Assembly: GCA_958453305.1 (NCBI GenBank)
Contig: CAUDXH010000007.1
Location: 1-64,000, forward strand
Reading direction: 5' to 3'
From: an uncultured Bacteroides sp.
GTDB taxonomy: Bacteria > Bacteroidota > Bacteroidia > Bacteroidales > Bacteroidaceae
Length of the DNA: 64,000 nucleotides
This document shows, piece by piece, positions 18,638 to 27,271 of the stretch. The translations under genes and the position numbers were made by a program. Positions within the stretch are counted from its first letter, which is position 1. Every line of letters starts with the position of its first letter. The notes under the pieces were generated by a model. That model was not told where the DNA came from. It ran no database searches and saw nothing but the letters and a program-made list of their open reading frames with translations.

Positions 18638-18685
18638 TTACTTTTGTTTTCCGGCTGCATGTTTCAGACCGGTAAACAAAAGTAA
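18638..18685. repeat. 17-bp inverted repeat between ftsH and cdsA
   Basis: On the minus strand TTACTTTTGTTTACCGG pairs with CCGGAAAACAAAAGTAA with a single A-A mismatch and a 14-nt loop. It could partly terminate or stabilise the ftsH message. An A-run rather than a T-run follows on the ftsH strand, so full termination is doubtful. Confidence 0.65.
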
Positions 18686-18712
18686 GAAAAAGAGGGATGC
18701 CTGAATGCCTGT

Positions 18713-20731
18713 TTATGAATCTTGCTTTTCAGAATGATTGTTCTCTTCGCTTTGTGGCTGTTGAGGCAAAGCTAATGTTTCCGTGTTTGCTTGTTCCGTT
18801 TTAGCTTCTAGTGCTTTGTCTTGAGCCGCCATGATTTCTTCAGAACGTGAGGCCCAGGGGCGTTTTCCGAAGATGCGCTCTACGTCTTCAGCGAAAATAA
18901 CTTCTTTTTCTATCAGCAGCTCAGCTAACTGGTGATGACCGGCTTCATGCTCTTTCAGCAGCGATTTCGCACGTTCATACTGTTCATTAATCATGAGTTG
19001 AACTTCTTTGTCAATCAGTTCGGCAGTATGTTCGCTATACGGTTTGTTGAAACTGTATTCATCGTTGTTATAATAGCATAAATTAGGCAATTTATCACTC
19101 ATTCCCGCATAGGCAATCATGCCATATGCTTGTTTGGTTACTCGCTCCAGGTCGTTCATGGCACCGGTTGAGATATGCCCGATGAATACATCTTCGGCAG
19201 CACGTCCGCCTAAGGTGGCACACATTTCATCCAGCATTTGTTCTTTGGTGGTCAGCTGACGCTCTTCAGGCAGATACCAGGCGGCTCCTAAAGCACGGCC
19301 TCTCGGTACAATCGTAACCTTGATAAGCGGGTTTGCATGTTCCAAAAGCCATGAAACCGTAGCGTGTCCGGCTTCGTGAAGGGCAATGGCCCGCTTTTCG
19401 GCAGTTGTCATGACGCGGGTTTTCTTTTCCAGTCCACCCACAATGCGGTCAACGGCAGCTAAGAAATCGTCTTTGCCTACTGCGGCTTTTTTATGTCGGG
19501 CAGCAATCAGGGCAGCTTCGTTACATACATTGGCGATGTCGGCTCCGCTGAATCCCGGAGTTTGGCGTGCCAATAAATCTACATCTACCGTATCATCCAG
19601 TTTCAGCGGTTTCAAGTGAACACCAAAAACTTCCTTACGCTCGTTCAAGTCGGGTAAATCCACATAAATCTGGCGGTCAAAGCGTCCGGCGCGGAGCAAA
19701 GCCTTGTCCAAAATATCAACCCGGTTCGTTGCAGCTAATATGATAACTCCGCTGTTTGAACCGAATCCGTCCATTTCAGTCAGCAGCTGATTCAGCGTAT
19801 TTTCGCGTTCGTCATTTCCGCCCATGTTGGGGTTCTTTCCGCGGGCACGTCCCACTGCATCAATTTCATCGATGAAGATGATACAAGGTGATTTTTCTTT
19901 TGCTTGGCGGAACAGGTCACGCACACGTGATGCTCCCACTCCGACAAACATTTCTACGAAGTCGGAACCCGAGATAGAAAAGAACGGAACTTCAGCTTCT
20001 CCTGCAACGGCTTTTGCCAACAGGGTCTTACCCGTTCCCGGAGGACCTACCAAAAGAGCTCCTTTGGGTATCTTTCCTCCCAACTCTGTGTATTTTTGAG
20101 GCTGTTTGAGGAAGTCCACAATTTCCTGTACTTCCTGTTTGGCAGCAGCCTGTCCGGCCACGTCTTTAAAGGTAATGCGGTTAGCTCCTTTTTCAAATAG
20201 CTGTGCTTTGCTTTTTCCCACATTGAAAACATTTCCGGGAGCACCCCCTCCACCGCCACCACTCATACGGCGTATCAGGAAGAACCAAAGTGCGATGAAA
20301 AGAAGCAGCGGAGCAATATTCCAGAAAATCGTTCCGAAATAATCTCCTTTTTTATCATATTTTATTTCTCCTTTGAAGTTTCCTTTTTCAGTCTGTTCAT
20401 CAAGAAACTTATCCAGTGCTTCCATTGAGCCTATTTGTACATTGACAATGGGGCTGCGTCCTACATTTTTAGCATCTTTTTTGAATACGTCGACAATGTG
20501 CTCAGGCTTGAGAAACATTTCAACTGTATTGTTGTCATAAGCAATGATTTTGCTGGCATAGCCTTTACTGATCATTTCTTTAAATTCCGTATAGGTCACT
20601 TCTTTGCTGGCACTACCTCCTTCGGAAGAGAAGAAAAGATAAATCAATCCTATTAAGATGGCCAGGTAAAGCCAGGTAAGGCTGGGACGCGGAACATTGA
20701 CTTTCGGTTGTTTATTGGATTTTTCTTTCAT
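18713..20731 (-). CDS. ftsH: ATP-dependent zinc metalloprotease FtsH
   Basis: This 672-residue membrane-anchored AAA protease degrades misfolded membrane proteins and regulators. Two membrane helices (about residues 18-36 and 133-154) flank a periplasmic domain. Then come a Gly-rich linker, Walker A GPPGTGKT (229-236), Walker [12 protein letters not shown], the second region of homology around [20 protein letters not shown], and the zinc site HEAGH (452-456). The C terminus is a low-complexity Gln/Glu tail. It follows rsfS by 27 bp. Confidence 0.97.
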   Translation of the reverse strand: MKEKSNKQPKVNVPRPSLTWLYLAILIGLIYLFFSSEGGSASKEVTYTEFKEMISKGYASKIIAYDNNTVEMFLKPEHIVDVFKKDAKNVGRSPIVNVQIGSMEALDKFLDEQTEKGNFKGEIKYDKKGDYFGTIFWNIAPLLLFIALWFFLIRRMSGGGGGGAPGNVFNVGKSKAQLFEKGANRITFKDVAGQAAAKQEVQEIVDFLKQPQKYTELGGKIPKGALLVGPPGTGKTLLAKAVAGEAEVPFFSISGSDFVEMFVGVGASRVRDLFRQAKEKSPCIIFIDEIDAVGRARGKNPNMGGNDERENTLNQLLTEMDGFGSNSGVIILAATNRVDILDKALLRAGRFDRQIYVDLPDLNERKEVFGVHLKPLKLDDTVDVDLLARQTPGFSGADIANVCNEAALIAARHKKAAVGKDDFLAAVDRIVGGLEKKTRVMTTAEKRAIALHEAGHATVSWLLEHANPLIKVTIVPRGRALGAAWYLPEERQLTTKEQMLDEMCATLGGRAAEDVFIGHISTGAMNDLERVTKQAYGMIAYAGMSDKLPNLCYYNNDEYSFNKPYSEHTAELIDKEVQLMINEQYERAKSLLKEHEAGHHQLAELLIEKEVIFAEDVERIFGKRPWASRSEEIMAAQDKALEAKTEQANTETLALPQQPQSEENNHSEKQDS

Positions 20732-20758
20732 GATTTTTCTAATTTGAATATCAATAAA

Positions 20759-21118
20759 TTAATCTAAATCGGGGATGCTTGTCAGTTTGGCATCTGCCCA
20801 TAGGTATTCTAATTTATAAAAGTCTCGTACTTCCGGTAAAAATACATGTACGAGCACATCGCTGTAATCCATGGCTACCCATTCCGCATTTCGTAAGCCA
20901 TCTATTCCATATACTTTATTTCCGGTTTCTTTTCTTACGTGTTCTTTTATGGAATCTACGATGGCAGCTATCTGGCTGGGTGAATTACCCTGACAGATGA
21001 CAAAGTAGTTACAAATGCTATCCTCTATTTGGGTTAAGTCGGCTATGACGATATTTTTTCCTTTTTTCTCTTGAATGCCTTCAATTATCTTTTCTACTAA
21101 GGTGTTTGTTTCGTTCAT
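20759..21118 (-). CDS. rsfS: Ribosomal silencing factor RsfS
   Basis: This 119-residue protein binds uL14 and blocks subunit joining when nutrients are scarce. Family motifs are the CQGNSPSQIAAIVDSI helix and DGLRNAEWVAMDYSDVLVHV near residues 75-95. Length is typical. It is first in the rsfS-ftsH-cdsA operon, with a -7 element 42 bp upstream. Confidence 0.94.
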   Translation of the reverse strand: MNETNTLVEKIIEGIQEKKGKNIVIADLTQIEDSICNYFVICQGNSPSQIAAIVDSIKEHVRKETGNKVYGIDGLRNAEWVAMDYSDVLVHVFLPEVRDFYKLEYLWADAKLTSIPDLD

Positions 21119-21159
21119 TATTTAATTTTTTTAATATCTTTATACTGTTATGAGTGACA

Positions 21160-21167
21160 AATATACG
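21160..21167 (-). promoter_or_regulatory. -7 element for rsfS-ftsH-cdsA
   Basis: The minus strand reads TATATTTG, a full match to TAnnTTTG, 42 bp upstream of rsfS. The -33 box is not clear. The rest of 21168-21409 is AT-rich; a 62-codon frame at 21235-21423 is low complexity and rejected. Confidence 0.55.
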
Positions 21168-21409
21168 GGCTTTTCTGTATATCACGAAAGAAACTGAAGA
21201 TTTCTCTTTTTAATTTTGTATTTTTTAGTTGCTTTTAGAACAAGATTTTATTAAAAATTGTTGGGCTTAAGCTTTTGGTCTGCAAGTCTCCCTTTCTCAA
21301 TTCTTGTTTTACTCGCTTCAAAAGGCGGACATATGAGGCTGAAAAAAGCCTTGTTTCGCGAAAAAAAGCAGAGAAAATAGATTTTTTTTCAAGAAAAGGA
21401 GAAAAAGTC

Positions 21410-21439
21410 TTTGTATGTTTCAAAAAAGTTGTACCTTTG
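21410..21439 (+). promoter_or_regulatory. Promoter of the tandem tRNA-Gln genes
   Basis: TTTG (21410-21413), an 18-bp spacer and TACCTTTG (21432-21439) sit 40 bp before the first tRNA. The spacer is slightly short, but both boxes match exactly. Confidence 0.75.
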
Positions 21440-21478
21440 CAGCGTCAAACGAAAAGGATGACAAACGTTCTATGATTT

Positions 21479-21549
21479 TGGGCTATGGTGTAATGGTAAC
21501 ACAACAGATTCTGGTCCTGTTTTTCTTGGTTCGAGTCCGAGTAGCCCAA
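21479..21549 (+). tRNA. tRNA-Gln (CTG), copy 1
   Basis: A full cloverleaf can be drawn: 7-bp acceptor stem TGGGCTA/TAGCCCA, D stem GTGT/ACAC, anticodon loop TTCTGGT with anticodon CTG, and T arm with loop TTCGAGT. The base pair next to the anticodon loop is an A-C mismatch. CCA is not encoded. Confidence 0.93.
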
Positions 21550-21600
21550 CATCTTACAAAAGCGGAAGTCTTCATGGAGAGGATACCGTAAATATAAGTT

Positions 21601-21671
21601 TGGGCTATGGTGTAATGGTAACACAACAGATTCTGGTCCTGTTTTTCTTGGTTCGAGTCCGAGTAGCCCAA
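21601..21671 (+). tRNA. tRNA-Gln (CTG), copy 2
   Basis: The tRNA body is identical to copy 1 and starts 122 bp after it. The two share one promoter and one terminator, so they should be processed from one transcript. Confidence 0.93.
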
Positions 21672-21672
21672 C

Positions 21673-21717
21673 AAAAAAAGAAGAAAGGTTTCAATTGATT
21701 CCTTTCTTCTTTTTTTT
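21673..21717 (+). terminator. Terminator of the tRNA-Gln unit
   Basis: AAAAAAAGAAGAAAGG (21673-21688) pairs with CCTTTCTTC plus a T-run ending near 21717. The hairpin starts directly after the second tRNA. Confidence 0.9.
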
Positions 21718-21748
21718 ACTGTTATATGTGAAAAGTTCTTTGAAAAGG

Positions 21749-21800
21749 GAAGGCATGAAGTTTTATTATTCCATTCAGGAATCATAAACTTCATGCCTTC
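21749..21800. terminator. Bidirectional hairpin after the DUF349 gene
   Basis: GAAGGCATGAAGTTT (21749-21763) pairs perfectly with 21786-21800. The stem continues inward (TATTATTCC with GGAATCATA, one mismatch). T-runs flank it on the plus side and A-runs on the left, which suits termination of the leftward DUF349 transcript. Confidence 0.8.
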
Positions 21801-21830
21801 TTTTTAAAATAGAGTTATTTTCTGCAGATA

Positions 21831-23627
21831 TTAATCTTGAGCCGTTTCTTTTAAAGTTTCGTCAATAGCAGCAATTTTCTTGCTAACCAAATCCAAATCA
21901 GCTTTCAGACGCTCAATTTTTCGGGTAATATCCGTGACAAGGTTATTCCCTTTTTTGGATGAAGAACTGAGGAATCCCAAATTATTTTCATATGTATGAA
22001 TGTCATTCTTCAGTCCCTCATACGTTCGCATCAGCTTTTCGCGTTCGCGATAAAGATTCGTATCCTTGTTTAGGTTAGATTTAAAATTGCTCAGTTTCTT
22101 TTCGGCAGCTGAGAGGTTGAACTTGTCAATCAAAGCATGGTAAGCTTTATAAATACGGTCTTTATCTTTGAAAGGAACAAAACCTACCTCATTCCATTCT
22201 TTAATCAGCTGGCGGATTTTTTCGCTAGTTTCTTCTTGGTTGCTGTTTTCTTGAAGCTCTGTGAGTTGCTGGATGATGCTTTCTTTTTTAGCCAGATTTT
22301 CTACTTCAATGGATCGCTGTGACGAAGTCGCCTTGTTTTTCTGCTCAAAGAAATAGTCGCAAGCTCCGATAAATCGTTTCCAAATTGAATCGGAATGCTT
22401 TTTTGAAACCGGTCCGATGTTTTTCCAGTCCTTTTGGAGTTGAGTTAACAGTTCAGCCGTAGCTTTCCAGTCAGTACTTTCCTTCAAGGCCTCTGCTTTT
22501 TCGCACAGTTCTCTCTTCATCTCCAGATTTTTTGCCATGCTTTCTTTGATTGATTTATAGAAAGCGGCTTTTCGGCGGAAAAATTCATCGCATGCGCTGC
22601 GGAAACGTTCGAATATTTTCACGTTCATTTTCTGAGGAGCAAAGCCGATAGTTTTCCACTTGGCTTGTAAGGCGAGGATTTCCTGTGTTTTGTCTTCCCA
22701 GTCGCTAAATGTGGTAAACGTATCATATTCCATGCTTTCTGCAATTTCGCAGATAACGGTTTTCTGATCTAAATTAGTCTGCTCTTTTTCCTTCAGTTCT
22801 TCAAAATGCTGTTGGTGGCGCCGGTTGATTACGGTTGAGGCTGCTTTGAATCGTGCCCATAGGCTTTCACGCAGTTCTTTAGCTACCGGACCGATGGCAC
22901 GGAATTCCTGATGTAACTTCTGGAGCTGGTGAAAAGCGGAAATGACGTCTGTTTCTTCAGCTAATTTTTCGGCAGCTTCACATAAGTGCGTTTTTTGTTC
23001 CAGATTCTTTTTGAAGTCATATTCTCTGAACTCGTTGTTCAGTTTTACCATGTCGTAAAACTTTTCAGTATAAAGCTGGTAGCTTCTCCACAGCTCGTTT
23101 TGGCGTCCGCTTGGAACCTGTTTGATATCATTCCATTCTTGCTGCAGCTGCTTAAACTCATTGTAGATGGCAGTTGTATCTTCGGTAGATTCAGTCAGCG
23201 TTTTCATCTTTTCCAGAATCTCCAGTTTTTTTGCAAGGTTTTCTTCTTTCTCTTGTTCCACGGCGGCAGTCATAGCGTTTCGCTTTTCTTTTATTTCGCC
23301 CATGATTTCCTTGAACGAAGCTTCTAATGGGTTAGGTGTAGGGGTAAACTCTTCAGCTTTTCCTCCCTTCTCGATAAAGGCCTTTTTTTCAGCCTCTTGT
23401 TCCGATTTATGTAGTTTGTAAAAAGTTTGCTTGAGCTGGTCTATTTCTTGCTTGTCTGCCTCGCAGGCATTTTCATTGATTTCCCTCAAACGCTTGATTA
23501 CCTCTTCTTGGGTTTGTGCTGAGGTACAAGTAACGTTTTGATTGTTTTCAATAGTAGGAACCGAAGTTGCCAGTGTTTCTTCTGCTGGTGTTTCAGTTAG
23601 TGGGCGGTTGGTTTCGTTTACTTCCAT
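21831..23627 (-). CDS. DUF349 repeat, coiled-coil protein
   Basis: This 598-residue, very charged, largely helical protein has at least five DUF349-like repeats. Each has a pattern such as LWxxYxxxxxxFYD or FERFRSACDEFFRRKAAFY followed by a Lys/Glu-rich helix. No signal peptide or membrane helix is visible, so it should be cytoplasmic. DUF349 function is not established, although relatives have been linked to membrane or envelope phenotypes. It stands alone, with a -7 element upstream and a hairpin terminator downstream. Confidence 0.85.
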   Translation of the reverse strand: MEVNETNRPLTETPAEETLATSVPTIENNQNVTCTSAQTQEEVIKRLREINENACEADKQEIDQLKQTFYKLHKSEQEAEKKAFIEKGGKAEEFTPTPNPLEASFKEIMGEIKEKRNAMTAAVEQEKEENLAKKLEILEKMKTLTESTEDTTAIYNEFKQLQQEWNDIKQVPSGRQNELWRSYQLYTEKFYDMVKLNNEFREYDFKKNLEQKTHLCEAAEKLAEETDVISAFHQLQKLHQEFRAIGPVAKELRESLWARFKAASTVINRRHQQHFEELKEKEQTNLDQKTVICEIAESMEYDTFTTFSDWEDKTQEILALQAKWKTIGFAPQKMNVKIFERFRSACDEFFRRKAAFYKSIKESMAKNLEMKRELCEKAEALKESTDWKATAELLTQLQKDWKNIGPVSKKHSDSIWKRFIGACDYFFEQKNKATSSQRSIEVENLAKKESIIQQLTELQENSNQEETSEKIRQLIKEWNEVGFVPFKDKDRIYKAYHALIDKFNLSAAEKKLSNFKSNLNKDTNLYREREKLMRTYEGLKNDIHTYENNLGFLSSSSKKGNNLVTDITRKIERLKADLDLVSKKIAAIDETLKETAQD

Positions 23628-23658
23628 CGTATGTAGATTTTAAAGAATAATCTTATCT

Positions 23659-23666
23659 CAAAGTTA
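23659..23666 (-). promoter_or_regulatory. -7 element for the DUF349 gene
   Basis: The minus strand reads TAACTTTG, matching TAnnTTTG, 32 bp upstream of the start. No convincing -33 box is seen. Confidence 0.5.
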
Positions 23667-23907
23667 CAAATTAAAGAAATAAAATCTGATTTTCATATTT
23701 TTTTGCAGATTATTTTTCTTAAGTCCTGTGTAATGAATCGGCACGAGATGCACTGATGTCTTTTTTGTTGTCTGCCTGACGAGAGGCTATGGAGGGCATT
23801 TCACTTCAAGTCTGGCATGTGTCTTCCCTTGTTGGCTGATAGTCTGAGTCCTTGTAAATTAGTAACTTGAAGACTTGTGAGGTCAGGATGATGGTCTGTT
23901 AGAAGAA
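23667..23907. other. Gap between DUF349 promoter and mgtE terminator
   Basis: I see no gene, RNA or repeat in this stretch. Base composition is close to that of the neighbouring coding DNA, so a decayed gene is possible, but no frame is convincing. Confidence 0.4.
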
Positions 23908-23961
23908 CGAAGGAACAAAGTTTTTTCTCTTTGCAGAAGAATGAAAAACTTTGTTCCTTCG
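23908..23961. terminator. Long hairpin after mgtE
   Basis: CGAAGGAACAAAGTTTTT (from 23908) pairs perfectly with the arm ending at 23961, around a loop of about 18 nt. It lies 30 bp past the mgtE stop. Confidence 0.75.
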
Positions 23962-23990
23962 CCCCTGTTGCTTATAGAAAGTTTGCTAAG

Positions 23991-25334
23991 TCAGGATAGT
24001 AATACGGTGATGCCCATATACATGAGCATGCCGATAATGTCGTTGGTAATGGAAATAAAGGGACCGGTGGCAATAGCCGGGTCGATTTTCAGTTTCTCCA
24101 GCGTCATGGGAACAAGAGTCCCGAAGATGGAAGCAAACATCACCACGGCAAACAAGCTGATTGAAACCGAATAGCTCACGGTGGCACTGGCTCCGAACCG
24201 GATGAAATTATAGATATAAACCAGCATGGAGATGATCGTAGCATTGATTAAAGCCACTACTGATTCTTTCAAGATTTGCTTAAAGGTGTTTTCAGCACTC
24301 AGTGAACTGTTGGCCAAGCCTTGTACGACCAATGCCGATGACTGAGTTCCCACATTTCCTCCCGTACCACCAATCAGAGGGATATAGAGAGCCATTTCCG
24401 GATGAGCAGCGAACGTGGTATCAAAGTTTCCCAGAATCATGGAGTTCCCGATACCTCCCAGCATGCCGATAAGCAGCCATGGAAGGCGGGCGCTGGTCTG
24501 GCGGAATACACTGTCGTCCGATTCCACATCTTGCGAAAGACCCGAAGCCAACTGATAGTCGCGTTCGGCCTGTTCACGTACCTCGTCCATAACGTCGTCA
24601 ACGGTAATACGCCCCACCAGACGTCCGATACTGTCAACCACCGGAACGGCTACCAAGTCATATTTCTCAATGGTTTGCACCACCTCTTCAATCGACGTGT
24701 CCACATGTACCGATATCGGATCTTTCTTCATTACGTGCTTCACTTTAGAAACCGAGGGGCTGGTAATCATTTTTTTCAGAGGAAATACCCCGCGTAACCG
24801 TTCATCGTCATCCACCACATATACATAGTAGATTTCGTCCATCTCTTCAGCCTGCAGGCGCATTTCGCGGAGGCATTCGGGCATACTCCAGTTCTCGTTT
24901 ACGATGACCATTTCTGTACCCATCAAACCTCCGGCGGTGTCTTCGTCATATTTCAGCAAGTCAACGATGTCGCCGGCTTGTTCAATATCTTCGATATGTG
25001 AAAGCACCTCTTCCTGCTTGTCTTCGTCCATTTCACGGATAATGTCAACCGCATCATCCGAGTCCATGTAATCAACAAAGCGTTTAGCAATGGTTTCCGA
25101 GGGCAAAATGTCGAGAAACTGTTTACGGGCGTCTTCATCCATTTCGATGAGCACGTCGGCAGCGGTCTCGTTGTCTAATAACAGATATACCGACCGTGCT
25201 TCCTCTGCATCCAGCTCATTGCATAATTCAGCGATGTCGGCAGGATGCAGGTCTTTCAATATATATTTGAGCTGATCAGCATCTTTTTTCTCAATCAGTT
25301 CTGATACCTCTTTCAGTAAATCCTCATTACTCAT
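23991..25334 (-). CDS. mgtE: Magnesium transporter MgtE
   Basis: This 447-residue magnesium channel has an N-terminal helical MgtE_N domain with LHPADIAELCNEL and LDILPSE repeats (about residues 25-130). A CBS pair follows (about 135-255) that senses magnesium. Five membrane helices end the protein, with the pore segment PLIGGTGGNVGTQSSAL. Length is typical. Its start overlaps the ksgA stop (ATGA), so it is translated in the ksgA-mgtE pair. Confidence 0.95.
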   Translation of the reverse strand: MSNEDLLKEVSELIEKKDADQLKYILKDLHPADIAELCNELDAEEARSVYLLLDNETAADVLIEMDEDARKQFLDILPSETIAKRFVDYMDSDDAVDIIREMDEDKQEEVLSHIEDIEQAGDIVDLLKYDEDTAGGLMGTEMVIVNENWSMPECLREMRLQAEEMDEIYYVYVVDDDERLRGVFPLKKMITSPSVSKVKHVMKKDPISVHVDTSIEEVVQTIEKYDLVAVPVVDSIGRLVGRITVDDVMDEVREQAERDYQLASGLSQDVESDDSVFRQTSARLPWLLIGMLGGIGNSMILGNFDTTFAAHPEMALYIPLIGGTGGNVGTQSSALVVQGLANSSLSAENTFKQILKESVVALINATIISMLVYIYNFIRFGASATVSYSVSISLFAVVMFASIFGTLVPMTLEKLKIDPAIATGPFISITNDIIGMLMYMGITVLLS

Positions 25335-26116
25335 GCTTGTAAGGCTTTTTCTACTCGATTGGTTAGTTCAATGAAATCTTCTACAGAAAGTTGTTCCGGG
25401 CGTTTGTTGAAAATGGGGTCTGCACTCAGCGGATTGGTTTTGTCCAAGATGCTTGCAATGGAGTTACGCAGCGTCTTGCGGCGTTGGTTAAAGGTGGTCT
25501 TCACAATCTGTTTGAACAGCTTTTCATTGCATCCCAGTTCCCGGGTACTGTTTCGTGTCATGCGGATAACCGCGCTTTTTACCTTCGGGGGCGGATTGAA
25601 AACGTGTTCATGTACGGTAAACAGATATTCTACGCTATACCATGCCTGAATCAGTACGCTTAAAATGCCGTAGGTTTTGTTTCCGGGGCGGGCAGCAATG
25701 CGTTCTGCCACTTCTTTCTGTATCATTCCCGTACAGCATGGAATCAGGTCTTTGTAGTCGAGCATTTTAAAGAAAATCTGACTGGATATGTTATACGGAT
25801 AATTCCCGGTAAGTACGAACGGCTGATTACCGAACAGTTCGGAAAGGTTCATTTTCAGAAAGTCCTGTTCGATGATGTTGTCTCCCAGTTGAGGGAAGTT
25901 TTCCTTGAGGTAGGCTACCGATTCGAAGTCAAGTTCCACTACTTTTACCGGACGCTCTTTGCGCAGAAGATATTGGGTCAGTACACCCATGCCCGGTCCC
26001 ACTTCCAATACGGGAATATCGGGGCAGGTATCTATCGTGTCGGCAATATCCTGTGCCACTTGCAGGTCTTTCAAGAAATGTTGTCCTAAAAACTTTTTGG
26101 GTTTAACTAATTTCAT
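25331..26116 (-). CDS. ksgA: 16S rRNA dimethyladenosine transferase
   Basis: This 261-residue enzyme dimethylates the two adjacent adenosines near the 3' end of 16S rRNA. It shows KFLGQHFL at the N terminus, the SAM motif LEVGPGMGVLT (37-47) and the catalytic NYPYNISS (from residue 105). The C-terminal helical domain has FNQRRKTLRNS. Length is normal. mgtE follows with a 4-bp overlap. It diverges from the flippase-like gene, with promoters in the 98-bp gap. Confidence 0.96.
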   Translation of the reverse strand: MKLVKPKKFLGQHFLKDLQVAQDIADTIDTCPDIPVLEVGPGMGVLTQYLLRKERPVKVVELDFESVAYLKENFPQLGDNIIEQDFLKMNLSELFGNQPFVLTGNYPYNISSQIFFKMLDYKDLIPCCTGMIQKEVAERIAARPGNKTYGILSVLIQAWYSVEYLFTVHEHVFNPPPKVKSAVIRMTRNSTRELGCNEKLFKQIVKTTFNQRRKTLRNSIASILDKTNPLSADPIFNKRPEQLSVEDFIELTNRVEKALQA

Positions 26117-26149
26117 TCCGTAAAATTTAAGTTTATTCAGTCAAGATAT

Positions 26150-26185
26150 TATCTTTGCATCTCATCTTTGTATCATGCAAAGGTA
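26150..26185. promoter_or_regulatory. Divergent -7 elements for ksgA and the flippase-like gene
   Basis: On the plus strand TATCTTTG lies at 26150-26157. On the minus strand TACCTTTG corresponds to 26178-26185. Each matches TAnnTTTG and points to the gene on its side. -33 boxes are weak. Confidence 0.55.
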
Positions 26186-26214
26186 AGCATTAATTCTTAA
26201 ATATACGGATTGTT

Positions 26215-27219
26215 TTGAAACGAACTGAATTAAAAAGAGTATTAAATAAAGGTTTCCAAATTGTGTTGCCGTTGCTCTTGGGGGCAGCTATTTTGCTTTG
26301 GACTTATCATGACTTTGATTTTCACCGTGTCCGCAGCGTCCTTGCCGGGGGAATGAACTACGGGTGGATGTTATTTTCGCTGGTCTTTGGCATATTGGGC
26401 CATCTGTTCCGTGGATGGCGCTGGAAGCTGACTTTGGCTCCTTTGGGGGAACATCCCCGTTCTGCCAACTGCGTCTATGCTGTTTTTATTTCCTACGCTG
26501 CCAATCTGGTGCTTCCCCGTGTGGGAGAGGTGTCCCGTTGTGGAGTACTTTCCAAATACGAAGGCGTTTCTTTTTCCAAATCATTGGGCACGGTTGTGAC
26601 CGAACGCCTGATTGATACGCTTTGTGTGGGATTGATCACGGGCTGTACGCTCCTGCTGCAGTCGGGGGTTTTTGCCGATTTCTTTGAAAAGACGGGAACC
26701 GATGTCTCTTTCTTGAAAGGCTTGTTTGCTTCGACCAATTTTTATATTACGCTGATATGTATTTTTTCGGCTTTGCTGCTGGCTTTCTTTCTGTTCCGTA
26801 ATCTGACTGTGTTTGCCAAGGTACGTGGTGTTTTGGGGGATATATGGACAGGATGCCTTTCTTTACGTAAGGTGCAGAATCCTCCTCTTTTCCTTATTTA
26901 TACAATAGGTATTTGGGCCTGTTACTTTTTTCAGTTCTATGTAAGCTTGTTCTGTTTCGATTTTTCGGCAGGCTTAGACTGGATGGCTGCTTTGGTATTG
27001 TTCGTAGTGGGCAGTATTGCAGTGGCAGTTCCCACTCCAAACGGGGCAGGACCCTGGCACTTTGCCGTGATTACCATGATGATGATGTATGGGGTAGGGA
27101 AAGACGATGCCGGAATATTTGCACTTTTAGTGCACGGAATTCAAACCTTTTTATTAATTTTGTTAGGTATTTATGGATTAGTGGCTTTGCCGCTGATAAA
27201 TAAGAAACATACATTTTAA
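26215..27219 (+). CDS. Flippase-like (UPF0104 / lysylphosphatidylglycerol synthase TM) membrane protein
   Basis: This 334-residue protein has about eight membrane helices and the pattern of the UPF0104/AglD/YbhN group: FRGWRWKLTL, NLVLPRVGEVSRCGVLSKYEGVSFSK, and PTPNGAGPWHFA near the C terminus. Members are thought to move or modify lipid-linked molecules, but the substrate is unknown. The soluble synthase domain of MprF is absent. The start appears to be TTG at 26215; an in-frame stop at 26191 and no ATG in between exclude a longer ATG start. pepD follows by 52 bp. Confidence 0.8.
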   Translation: MKRTELKRVLNKGFQIVLPLLLGAAILLWTYHDFDFHRVRSVLAGGMNYGWMLFSLVFGILGHLFRGWRWKLTLAPLGEHPRSANCVYAVFISYAANLVLPRVGEVSRCGVLSKYEGVSFSKSLGTVVTERLIDTLCVGLITGCTLLLQSGVFADFFEKTGTDVSFLKGLFASTNFYITLICIFSALLLAFFLFRNLTVFAKVRGVLGDIWTGCLSLRKVQNPPLFLIYTIGIWACYFFQFYVSLFCFDFSAGLDWMAALVLFVVGSIAVAVPTPNGAGPWHFAVITMMMMYGVGKDDAGIFALLVHGIQTFLLILLGIYGLVALPLINKKHTF

Positions 27220-27271
27220 GTTCTTTTTAAAAAACTTACCTACTTACTTATAAACTCAAAAACTTAATCAA

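Noticed and set aside
21479..21671. tRNA-Gln pair as a phage attachment duplication
   Set aside because: Both copies are full length with a shared promoter and terminator, and no integrase or foreign DNA lies between them.
24402..24797. 131-codon frame antisense to mgtE
   Set aside because: Shadow of the mgtE coding strand; no independent signals.
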